This document shows, piece after piece, positions 42,927-49,931 of a DNA stretch of 64,000 nucleotides. Both the position numbers and the translations under genes were made by a program. The notes under the pieces are model-generated. The model did not search any database, was not told the DNA's origin, and was given only the letters and a program-made list of their open reading frames with translations. This stretch comes from Paraplanobispora takensis (GTDB lineage Bacteria; Actinomycetota; Actinomycetes; Streptosporangiales; Streptosporangiaceae). The stretch spans positions 158,068 to 222,067 of the forward strand of contig NZ_BOOK01000020.1 in NCBI RefSeq assembly GCF_016863195.1, read 5' to 3'. Position 1 is the stretch's first letter. Every line of letters begins with the position of its first letter.

Positions 42927-42964
42927 CGGTACGGCCCCCGCCCGCGCGGGCGGGGGCCGTACCG
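42927..42964. terminator. 38-bp perfect palindrome, bidirectional terminator
   Basis: The 19 bases from 42927 (CGGTACGGCCCCCGCCCGC) are the exact reverse complement of 42946-42964. It lies between the convergent sensor-kinase fusion and GH8 genes and can end both transcripts. Confidence 0.85.
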
Positions 42965-43027
42965 GGGAGGCGGCGGGTGCGGGCCCCGCCGCGTGGATCC
43001 CGGGCCGCGGGTTCCCCGGCTCCGGGG

Positions 43028-44728
43028 TCAGGGCACCCAGTGGTTGCCGGTCACGGTGATCATGACCTGGAGCTGGATGCTGGCCGAGAAGTAGCCGCTG
43101 GTGTCGAGCGGGGTGGCGAGCATCCGCTTCCACAGCGCGTCCAGCCAGGCCTGGCTGCCCGGGTCGGTCATCGCGGCCACCGCGAACGGGGCGAAGAACG
43201 CGGGGTCGTTGTCACCGGAGAGCGCGGTGCCGTTGAGCCGGTAACCGTTGACGATCTTGGCGGGGTCGCCGCCGGTCTTGCTCTTTATCCAGGCGTTCAG
43301 CTTGCGCGCCGCGGCCAGCGAGGCGGGGTCGCCGCCGGTCACCGCGTCGTCGCCGATGCGCCACGGGGTACGGCAGGCGTTCCACCAGTAGCTTCCGTCG
43401 TTGGGGTCCTCCAGCACCTCGCCCGGCGCGGGTCTGGCCGTGGTGTTCGTGTCGACCACGAAGTCGGGCAGCAGGCCGGTGCCCGGGGCGTGGCGCGACT
43501 GCAGGGAGGTGATCAGGTTCTGGTGATCGGCCCGGATCGTGTCCCAGGCGGCGTCGCCGGTGGCCTTGCGGAAGGCCCTGAAGTGGGCGGCCATCCAGTC
43601 GGAGGAGCGGCTGATCCAGTAGTGCTCGCCGCCCGCGCTGCTCCAGTCGCCCAGCTTCAGCAGCCTGGTCGTCGGGTTGACCTCGCCCGCCTTGATCGCG
43701 TTGATGTGCCTGATCGCGAGCTGCCTGTAGTCGTGGGCGCCGGAGCTGCCCCACTGCCGGTCGGCCAGGAGCAGGCCGTAGGCGATGTCGAGGTCGCCGT
43801 CGGTGGCGGAGTCGCCGCCGTTGACGCTCTTGCAGGAGGCGTCCTGCTCGGCGGCGTGCAGGCCCGGCGTGATCGAGGACGGGTGGTCCAGGACGTACTT
43901 CAGCAGGCCGTCGAAGATCTTCTTCGCGTCGGGGTCGGCTCCGGCCATGGTCGCGGTGATGACCATGCCGTAGCCCTGGGCCTCGGCGACGTAGGGGTGG
44001 TCGGCGTCGGGGGAGAAGACCTGGTACCAGCCGTTGCCGCAGTTCTGCCTGACGAAGGCGGCCTTCCAGCGCCGATAGTAGTCGACCACCTTCTGGTCGA
44101 GCGTCGCCTGGCTCCCGCCGGGACGCAGCATCCCCGGGGCGTAGGGGATCGTGTGCCCGCCGAAGGGCACCTTCGGCCCGCCGGCCGTCGGCGTGGGGGT
44201 GGGTGCGGGGGTGGGCGTCGAGCCGCCTGCGGTGCCGTACACCTGCATCTCGTACAGCGAGTAGCCGTACGGCGTGCCCCGGACCGTGCCGTGCATCCGG
44301 ACGTAGCGGCCGGTCCCGGAGACCGACAGGTCGTCCACGGCGCCGTCGCCGGTCGTGGTCGAGTACAGGTCGGTCCAGGAGGACCCGTCGCCGGAGACCT
44401 GGATCCGGTAGGCCCTGCCGTAGGCGGCCTCCCAGGTCAGCCTGACCCGGGAGATCGCGGCGGAGCGGCCGAGGTCGACGCGGACCCACTGCGGGTCGAC
44501 CCCCTCGGCCGAGGCCCAGCGGGTGGAGGTGTCGCCGTCGAAGGCCGCGGCGGGCGCGAACCCGGACCCCTCGACGGACGAGGACGTGGCCGGACGGCCC
44601 TGGGAGAGCAGGGAGTCGGCGGTGAAGGCGGGTGGCGCCGCCAGCACGAGCGCCGGTGCGGCCAGGACCGCGGCGAGGGCGAGGGTGAGGACGGCCGGGG
44701 GGCGACGGAGACGTGGTGGCACATGCAC
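43028..44728 (-). CDS. secreted GH8 glycoside hydrolase with N-terminal discoidin (CBM32-like) domain
   Basis: About 566 residues: signal peptide (hydrophobic VLTLALAAVLAAPALVLAA), an F5/8-type C carbohydrate-binding domain (residues about 45-165, with FDGDTSTRWASAEG and YVRMHGTV), a Thr/Pro linker, then a family 8 catalytic domain. The catalytic Glu is in VAEAQGYGMVI and the Asp in SATDGDLDIAYGLLLA. GH8 enzymes cleave beta-1,4 glucan, xylan or chitosan. A perfect palindrome upstream (44792-44814) resembles ROK-regulator boxes known before chitosanase genes, which tips the guess toward chitosan; that remains inference. Confidence 0.88.
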   Translation of the reverse strand: MHVPPRLRRPPAVLTLALAAVLAAPALVLAAPPAFTADSLLSQGRPATSSSVEGSGFAPAAAFDGDTSTRWASAEGVDPQWVRVDLGRSAAISRVRLTWEAAYGRAYRIQVSGDGSSWTDLYSTTTGDGAVDDLSVSGTGRYVRMHGTVRGTPYGYSLYEMQVYGTAGGSTPTPAPTPTPTAGGPKVPFGGHTIPYAPGMLRPGGSQATLDQKVVDYYRRWKAAFVRQNCGNGWYQVFSPDADHPYVAEAQGYGMVITATMAGADPDAKKIFDGLLKYVLDHPSSITPGLHAAEQDASCKSVNGGDSATDGDLDIAYGLLLADRQWGSSGAHDYRQLAIRHINAIKAGEVNPTTRLLKLGDWSSAGGEHYWISRSSDWMAAHFRAFRKATGDAAWDTIRADHQNLITSLQSRHAPGTGLLPDFVVDTNTTARPAPGEVLEDPNDGSYWWNACRTPWRIGDDAVTGGDPASLAAARKLNAWIKSKTGGDPAKIVNGYRLNGTALSGDNDPAFFAPFAVAAMTDPGSQAWLDALWKRMLATPLDTSGYFSASIQLQVMITVTGNHWVP

Positions 44729-44791
44729 GGGAAGGAACCCTCTCTGCGGGTCGATTGGGTTTCTGCGGTGGATCGGGGGTTCTGCGATCGT

Positions 44792-44814
44792 TAGTTAGGA
44801 AAGGTTCCTAACTA
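44792..44814. promoter_or_regulatory. ROK-type operator palindrome upstream of GH8
   Basis: TAGTTAGGAA and TTCCTAACTA form a perfect 10-3-10 inverted repeat 63 bp before the GH8 start, on its promoter side. The GTTAGGAA..TTCCTAAC core resembles boxes bound by ROK-family repressors of polysaccharide hydrolase genes in actinomycetes (for example chitosanase regulation by CsnR). It lies in the intergenic region shared with the divergent gene at 44955. Confidence 0.75.
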
Positions 44815-44954
44815 GAGGACGATGCCACCATTCCTGACAGCTCGCGGTCAAGAGGGAAGGGGGCCCAAATCCCCGCCTGTTCGGCGCCCGGCTGAGGATA
44901 AGGTCCTCGGAAGGTACGGGGACGGGACGTCCCGCGAACGAAGGGGGCCGCCGG

Positions 44955-46067
44955 GTGGAGGGGATCGCCGATCCCGCGAAGGCAGTGGGGACGTCGCTGT
45001 TCGGAGGGGGTTTCACCTTCCCGGTGATGGTCGCCCGCCGCGCCGCGCTGCGGCACAACATCGCCACGCTCGCGACCTTCGCGCGCGAGCACGGGCTGAC
45101 GCTCGTCCCGCACGCCAAGACGACGATGTCGCCCGAGCTCGTCCGGGCCCAGCTGGAGGCGGGCGCGTGGGGGCTCACCGCCGCCACCCCCGCCCAGGCG
45201 CTCACCCTGTGCGGGTTCGGAGTGCCCCGGGTCATGCTCGCCAACCAGATCTTCGACCCGGCCGGGCTCGACGCCCTGGCCGCGCGGCTGGCCGGGGACC
45301 CGTCGTTCGAGTTCCTGTGCTTCGTGGACTCGGCGGCCGGGGTGGAGGCCCTGTCCCGGCACGCCGGTCCCCGGCCGTTCCGGGTCCTGGCCGAGCTCGG
45401 CCACGAGGGCGGGCGCTCCGGCAGCCGGACCCTGGAGCACCTCCTGCAGGTCGCCGCCGCCGCCCAGGCGGCGCCCGGGGTGGAGCTCGCCGGAGTCGCC
45501 GGGTACGAGGGGTCGCTGAAGTCGGCCGGGGAGGTGCGGCGTTACCTGCACCGGCTGCAGGAGGCGCTGGAGCACCTGCGGGTCAGGGACCCGATCCTGT
45601 CGGTGGGCGGCAGCCAGTGGTTCGACGTGATCGGCCGGGAGCTCGTCACCTGCCAGGCCACGATCATGCTCCGCAGCGGGGCCTACGTCTCCCACGACGA
45701 CGGCTACTACCGCGAGCGCACGCCGTACACCCGCATCGAGGGGGAGCTGCGCGCGGCGCTGGAGATCTGGGCGCACGTGCTGTCCGTCCCCGAGCCGGGT
45801 CTGGCCGTGGTCGGGTTCGGCAAGCGGGACGCCCCGTTCGACGAGGGGCTGCCGGTGCCACGCGGCGCGGTCGAGGGCGCTACGGTTCTGAAGGTCCAGG
45901 ATCAGCACGCGGTCCTGCGGCTCGCGCCGGACTCCCCGGTGCGGCCCGGCGACCTGGTGTCGTTCGGGATCTCCCACCCGTGCACCGCCTTCGACAAGTG
46001 GCGGGTCATCCCGGTGGTCGACGACGACTACGTGGTCGTCGATCTGATCACCACGCACTTCCACTAA
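44955..46067 (+). CDS. D-threonine aldolase/D-serine dehydratase-like PLP enzyme
   Basis: About 370 residues, alanine-racemase-type barrel plus DSD1 C-terminal domain. The PLP lysine is Lys55 in LVPHAKTTMSPEL; the C-terminal metal site is His and Cys in GISHPCTAFDKW (near residues 341 and 343). Family members act on D-serine, D-threonine or 3-hydroxyaspartate. GTG start with GGGGGCCGCCGG upstream. It is followed by RidA (7 bp gap) and an unknown protein. RidA removes reactive enamine/imine intermediates made by PLP dehydratases, so a dehydratase role is favoured over aldolase. Confidence 0.85.
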   Translation: MEGIADPAKAVGTSLFGGGFTFPVMVARRAALRHNIATLATFAREHGLTLVPHAKTTMSPELVRAQLEAGAWGLTAATPAQALTLCGFGVPRVMLANQIFDPAGLDALAARLAGDPSFEFLCFVDSAAGVEALSRHAGPRPFRVLAELGHEGGRSGSRTLEHLLQVAAAAQAAPGVELAGVAGYEGSLKSAGEVRRYLHRLQEALEHLRVRDPILSVGGSQWFDVIGRELVTCQATIMLRSGAYVSHDDGYYRERTPYTRIEGELRAALEIWAHVLSVPEPGLAVVGFGKRDAPFDEGLPVPRGAVEGATVLKVQDQHAVLRLAPDSPVRPGDLVSFGISHPCTAFDKWRVIPVVDDDYVVVDLITTHFH

Positions 46068-46074
46068 GGACGGA

Positions 46075-46467
46075 ATGAAGATGAGCGGCAAGGTTGAACT
46101 GAGGACCGACGAGGGCGCCGCGCCGGTCGGGGCCTACTCCCAGGGCCTGGTGATCGGCGACTTCGTCTACACCTCGGGCATGGGCCCGCTGGACCCCGCC
46201 ACCGGCGAGGTCGTCGGCAAGGACGTGGCCGAGCAGACCCACCAGGTGATGCGCAACCTCGGGGCGATCCTGGCCGCGCACGGCCTGGGCTTCGACGACG
46301 TGGTGAAGTCGACGGTGCACCTGGAGCACCTCAAGCGGGACTTCGCGGCCTACAACGAGGCCTACAAGTCCTATTTCACCAAGCCGTACCCGGTCCGCAC
46401 GACCGTCGGCTCCGATCTGATGGACATCCTGGTCGAGATCGACTTCGTGGCGTACAAGGCGCGTTAG
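46075..46467 (+). CDS. RidA/YjgF-family enamine/imine deaminase
   Basis: 130 residues, the usual size. Seen: GAYSQGLVIGDFVYTSGMGPLDP at the N-terminus, VVKSTVHLEHLKRDFAAYNE, and the signature PYPVRTTVGSDLMDILVEIDFVA. The Arg that binds the substrate carboxylate is in PVRTTV. It hydrolyses 2-aminoacrylate-type enamines. Tightly packed between the PLP enzyme and an unknown gene, so probably one operon. An alternative ATG lies two codons downstream. Confidence 0.93.
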   Translation: MKMSGKVELRTDEGAAPVGAYSQGLVIGDFVYTSGMGPLDPATGEVVGKDVAEQTHQVMRNLGAILAAHGLGFDDVVKSTVHLEHLKRDFAAYNEAYKSYFTKPYPVRTTVGSDLMDILVEIDFVAYKAR

Positions 46468-46498
46468 AGTCTGACGCAGGGCGTGGGAAGGCGGCGGC

Positions 46499-47710
46499 TT
46501 GGACAGTTCTTTGTACCTCTACGTCGAGGACGTGCGGGGTGAGGGACTGGACAAGACCCTTGACCGGATCGCCGGATACGGCGTGACCGGCGTGACCGCG
46601 GCCGCCGCCTACCACCGCACCCGCGACGTCACCCCGCACGGGGCCTCCCGCGTGACGATCCGCCGGGACGGGGTGCACTTCACGCCGCCGGAGGATCTGT
46701 TCGGCGGGCTCCGCCTGGTCCCGCCCGTCCAGGAGGGAGCGGGGGAGGAGCCGCTGGCCGCGCTGCGCCGGGCCACCGCCGAGCGGGGCCTGAGACTGCA
46801 CGGCTGGACCGTCTTCCTGCACAGTGTCACCCTCGGCGACGCCCACCCCGAGACCACCGTGCGCAACTGCTTCGGCGACCGGGGCTCGCTCGCCGACCTG
46901 TGCCCGGCCCACCCGGACGTCCGTCTCTACTCGGTCGCGCTGGGACGGGCCGTGGCCCGCCAGGGGGTCGACAGCGTCGTGGCCGAGGGGCTGCACTTCG
47001 GCACCTTCGGGCACGGCTACCACCACGAGCGCAGCTTCGTCCCGCTCGGCCCGATGGACCTGTTCCTGCTCGGGCTGTGCTTCTGCGAGTTCTGCATGCG
47101 CCGCGCCACCGACCTGGGCGTCAACGCCCAGGCCGCCCGCCAGGAGTGCGCCAGGATCGTGGGCGGCGTGCTCGACGGCGACCCGCCCGCCCAGGGCGAG
47201 GTGACCCGCGCGGCGCTGACCGCCTACGCCGGGCCGGAGGTGGTCGCCTACGCGCGGGCCCGCTCGGAGACGGTGACCTCCCTGGTCTCCGAGGTCGCCG
47301 CGGCCGTCACCGCCGAGGGCTCGCGGCTGACCTTCCTGGACGGCACCGGGTCGGTGAAGGGCTACGCCGACGGGCGGCCCTCGCCGGTCCTGGCCGCGCA
47401 CGACTCCTGGCAGCTCGGCGTGGACCTGGTCGCCCTGGGTGACCTGGTGCCCTCGCTGGCCGTGCTCGCCTACGCCAGGGACGCCGCGAGGGTGGCCGAC
47501 GACGTGGGCGCCTACCGCCGTTCGACCGGCAAGGACCGGGAGCTGCGGGTCGTGCTCCGCCCGGGGCCGCCCGACACCGACTCCGCCGACCGCCTCGCCG
47601 CCAAGATCAGGGCGGTCCGGGCGGCGGGCGCGGACGCGGTCGACTTCTACGCGTACGGGCTCATGCCGTACCCGATCCTGGAGCGCATCCCCGGCGCGCT
47701 GTCGGGCTGA
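46499..47710 (+). CDS. conserved protein of unknown function, probable TIM-barrel, with CxxC motif
   Basis: About 403 residues from TTG, with GGGAAGG upstream. Soluble; no signal. The alternating strand/helix pattern (GLRLHGWTVFLHS, SVVAEGLHFGTFGHGYHHE, RLTFLDGT, VDLVALGDLVPSLAVLAYA) and the closing GADAVDFYAYGLMPYPIL suggest a glycosidase-like barrel. A GLCFCEFCMRRA segment has three cysteines. Third gene after the DSD1-like enzyme and RidA, hence probably the same pathway. I do not recognise the family. Confidence 0.6.
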   Translation: MDSSLYLYVEDVRGEGLDKTLDRIAGYGVTGVTAAAAYHRTRDVTPHGASRVTIRRDGVHFTPPEDLFGGLRLVPPVQEGAGEEPLAALRRATAERGLRLHGWTVFLHSVTLGDAHPETTVRNCFGDRGSLADLCPAHPDVRLYSVALGRAVARQGVDSVVAEGLHFGTFGHGYHHERSFVPLGPMDLFLLGLCFCEFCMRRATDLGVNAQAARQECARIVGGVLDGDPPAQGEVTRAALTAYAGPEVVAYARARSETVTSLVSEVAAAVTAEGSRLTFLDGTGSVKGYADGRPSPVLAAHDSWQLGVDLVALGDLVPSLAVLAYARDAARVADDVGAYRRSTGKDRELRVVLRPGPPDTDSADRLAAKIRAVRAAGADAVDFYAYGLMPYPILERIPGALSG

Positions 47711-47779
47711 GGCGCCCGGGGCCGGCCTGGGCCGGGTGGCGCGGGCCGGATCGATGGCGCGGTCAGGCCGGGTGTGCGG

Positions 47780-48346
47780 TCAGGCCGGGTGCGCGGGCAG
47801 GGCCGCCCCGTCCAGGACGCTCCGCACCGCCTCGGCGGCGAAGCCGTCGCCGAGCGGGAGCCCGCGGAAGACCGCGCGCAGCCACACGGCGCCTCCCAGC
47901 AGGTCCATGATCAACATCGGGTCGGCGTCCTCGCGCAGTTCGCCGCGCCGCCTGGCCCGTTCGAAGACCTGCTGCTCGCGGGCCAGCCGGTCGGCGAAGA
48001 AACGCCGGGTCGCCTCGGCCAACTCGGGCTGGTGGACGGCGGCGCCGAGCGCGGCCACCGCGATCTCCGCCGACGGCGACTCCGTCAGCAACGCGGAGAT
48101 CTCCCGGACCAGCGCCTCCAGGTCGCCCCGGAGGCTCCCGGTGTCCGGGGGGTCCACGGCGAGCGCGTCCGCCTCGATCAGTGCGGCGGCCAGCAGGGCG
48201 GCCTTGGACGGCCACCACCGGTAGATCGTGGTCTTGTTGACGCCCGAGCGCTCGGCCACGCCCTCGACGGTGAGGCCCTCGTATCCCCGCTCGACGAGCA
48301 GCCCGAGGGTCGCACGGAAGATCTCCTGTTCCTTGCGCGGTGCCAT
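47780..48346 (-). CDS. TetR-family transcriptional regulator
   Basis: About 188 residues. Helix-turn-helix: FRATLGLLVERGYEGLTVEGVAERSGVNKTTIYRWWPSKAALLAAAL. The ligand domain resembles the TetR_C_16/C_11 style with FFADRLAREQQVFERARRRGEL. Divergent from an alpha/beta hydrolase gene; the intergenic region contains a 7-4-7 inverted repeat (48361-48378) that is the probable operator for both. Confidence 0.9.
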   Translation of the reverse strand: MAPRKEQEIFRATLGLLVERGYEGLTVEGVAERSGVNKTTIYRWWPSKAALLAAALIEADALAVDPPDTGSLRGDLEALVREISALLTESPSAEIAVAALGAAVHQPELAEATRRFFADRLAREQQVFERARRRGELREDADPMLIMDLLGGAVWLRAVFRGLPLGDGFAAEAVRSVLDGAALPAHPA

Positions 48347-48360
48347 GGGGGAAAGAATAG

Positions 48361-48378
48361 CAACGCAACGGTGCGTTG
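48361..48378. promoter_or_regulatory. TetR-type operator between TetR and hydrolase genes
   Basis: CAACGCA and TGCGTTG form a 7-bp inverted repeat around ACGG, 14 bp upstream of the TetR start and 56 bp upstream of the hydrolase start. Confidence 0.65.
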
Positions 48379-48434
48379 TGTTCTAATCGGAAGGGGTTTT
48401 GGTCAGAGAACTTTGATCAGAGGGAGGCGCGCTC

Positions 48435-49256
48435 ATGCTGCCGATCGTCTTCGTCCACGGGATCCGGGTCAGCGCCACGATGTGGGGCCCGGTCCTCTCG
48501 CGTCTGGACGGGTCCGCCGTCGCCGTCGACCTGCCGGGCCACGGGACCAGGCGCGGTGAGCCGTTCACGATGGAGGCGGCCACGTCGGCGGTGGCCGACG
48601 CGATCGACAGGGCCGGGGGACGGGCGCTGGTCGCCGGGCTCTCACTCGGCGGATACGTCGGGATCGCCGCGGCGGAGCGCTTCCCCGGCCGGGTGGCCGG
48701 GCTGGTGGCCATGGGATGCACGGCCTCCCCGAGCCACTATGCCGGGATATATCGGTTCATGGCCCGTCTGGCCGCGCGCAACCCCGCTCGCGCCGACCGG
48801 ATCAGCGACCGCGCCCTGCGCCTGACCCTGCCGGGCCCCGCGGGGGAGGCAATGGTGGCGGGAGGCCTGTCCTGCGAGGTGATGCCCCAGGTCGTCGAGG
48901 CCGTCGCCGGGCACGACCAGCTCGCGGCGCTGGCCTCGTATCCGGGACGGGTGTGGCTGGTCAACGGGGCCCGCGACCCGTTCCGCGCCGACGAGCGCGC
49001 CTTCCTGCGCGCCTGCCGGGACGGGCGGCTGATCCTGGTCCCCCGGCGCGGGCACCTGGGGATGCTGGCCGCCCCCGGATCGCTGGCCCGGTTGGTGGGC
49101 GACCTGCGCGACCAGGCGGACCACCTCGACTCCCTTGCCGCCCGGAGCGGGCGGCGGGCGGATGCGGCGGGCGTTCGGCCCGAGCGGGTGGAGGGTACGG
49201 CAGGCGCTCAGACCGAGCGGCTGGAGAGCGCGGTCGCGACGCCGAGTCCCAGATAG
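48435..49256 (+). CDS. alpha/beta-hydrolase fold protein
   Basis: About 273 residues. Oxyanion block IVFVHGIRVSATMWGPVL, nucleophile elbow GLSLGGYVG, acid in VNGARDPFRADE, and catalytic His in RRGHLGML. No signal peptide, so intracellular esterase, lactonase or similar. GGGAGG precedes the ATG. The 3' end overlaps the convergent LysE gene by 49 bp; the overlapping tail is low-complexity. Probably repressed by the divergent TetR. Confidence 0.88.
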   Translation: MLPIVFVHGIRVSATMWGPVLSRLDGSAVAVDLPGHGTRRGEPFTMEAATSAVADAIDRAGGRALVAGLSLGGYVGIAAAERFPGRVAGLVAMGCTASPSHYAGIYRFMARLAARNPARADRISDRALRLTLPGPAGEAMVAGGLSCEVMPQVVEAVAGHDQLAALASYPGRVWLVNGARDPFRADERAFLRACRDGRLILVPRRGHLGMLAAPGSLARLVGDLRDQADHLDSLAARSGRRADAAGVRPERVEGTAGAQTERLESAVATPSPR

Positions 49257-49831
49257 ATGATCCCGCTGACCCGGCCGAGCGCCTTGGCGCGGCTGCGCAG
49301 CCGCCGGCCCAGCGCGTCGGCGCCCGCGGCGTAGATCATGTCGGAGATCAGCCCGAGGAGCAGCAGCGTGCCGCCCAGGACGACGATCTGCAGCGGCACC
49401 GCCCCGGCCTCCGGGTTCACGAACTGCGGCAGGAACGCCAGGAAGAACAGGATCACCTTGGGGTTGAGCAGGTTGACGACCAGTCCCTCGGCGAAGACCT
49501 CGCGCAGCGGCTGCGGGGCGGTCTCCCGCAGACCCTCCTCCCGCCTGCCGGCGGTCAGTGCGCGGATGCCCAGATAGACCAGGTACGCCACCCCCACCCA
49601 CTTGATCACATTGAACAGGGTGGCCGACCGGGCGACCACGTAGGACAGCCCGGCCGCCGCCGCGGCGATGTGCACCAGGGTTCCGGCTTCCACGCCGAGC
49701 GCGCTGGCCATTCCCGCCGCCCGCCCCTGGGACATGCCGCGGGCGGCGATGTAGAGGTGGTTCGGGCCCGGCACGAGGACCAGCGCCAGGGACGCGACCG
49801 CGAACACCAGAAAAGTCGACATCGAGACCAT
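49208..49831 (-). CDS. LysE/RhtB-family exporter
   Basis: About 207 residues with the same layout as the exporter at 7940-8584: LVLVPGPNHLYIAARGMSQGRAAG, GVAYLVYLGIRAL, and VNLLNPKVILFFLAFLPQFVN. Starts at the ATG complementary to 49829-49831, with a second ATG three codons later. Convergent with and overlapping the hydrolase gene; divergent from the LAL regulator. Substrate unknown. Confidence 0.88.
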   Translation of the reverse strand: MVSMSTFLVFAVASLALVLVPGPNHLYIAARGMSQGRAAGMASALGVEAGTLVHIAAAAAGLSYVVARSATLFNVIKWVGVAYLVYLGIRALTAGRREEGLRETAPQPLREVFAEGLVVNLLNPKVILFFLAFLPQFVNPEAGAVPLQIVVLGGTLLLLGLISDMIYAAGADALGRRLRSRAKALGRVSGIIYLGLGVATALSSRSV

Positions 49832-49931
49832 GGCCCCACCATAGGGACGGATTGGTCTCCGGAGAGAAGGCCAATGCCGGGCGTTCCCCATGGACCAATC
49901 GGATGACGGCGGTCCGTGGCATACTCGCCGA

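Noticed and set aside
44955..46067. Alanine racemase
   Set aside because: Length, the PHAKTTMSP lysine motif and the C-terminal His-x-Cys metal site fit the D-threonine aldolase/D-serine dehydratase group.
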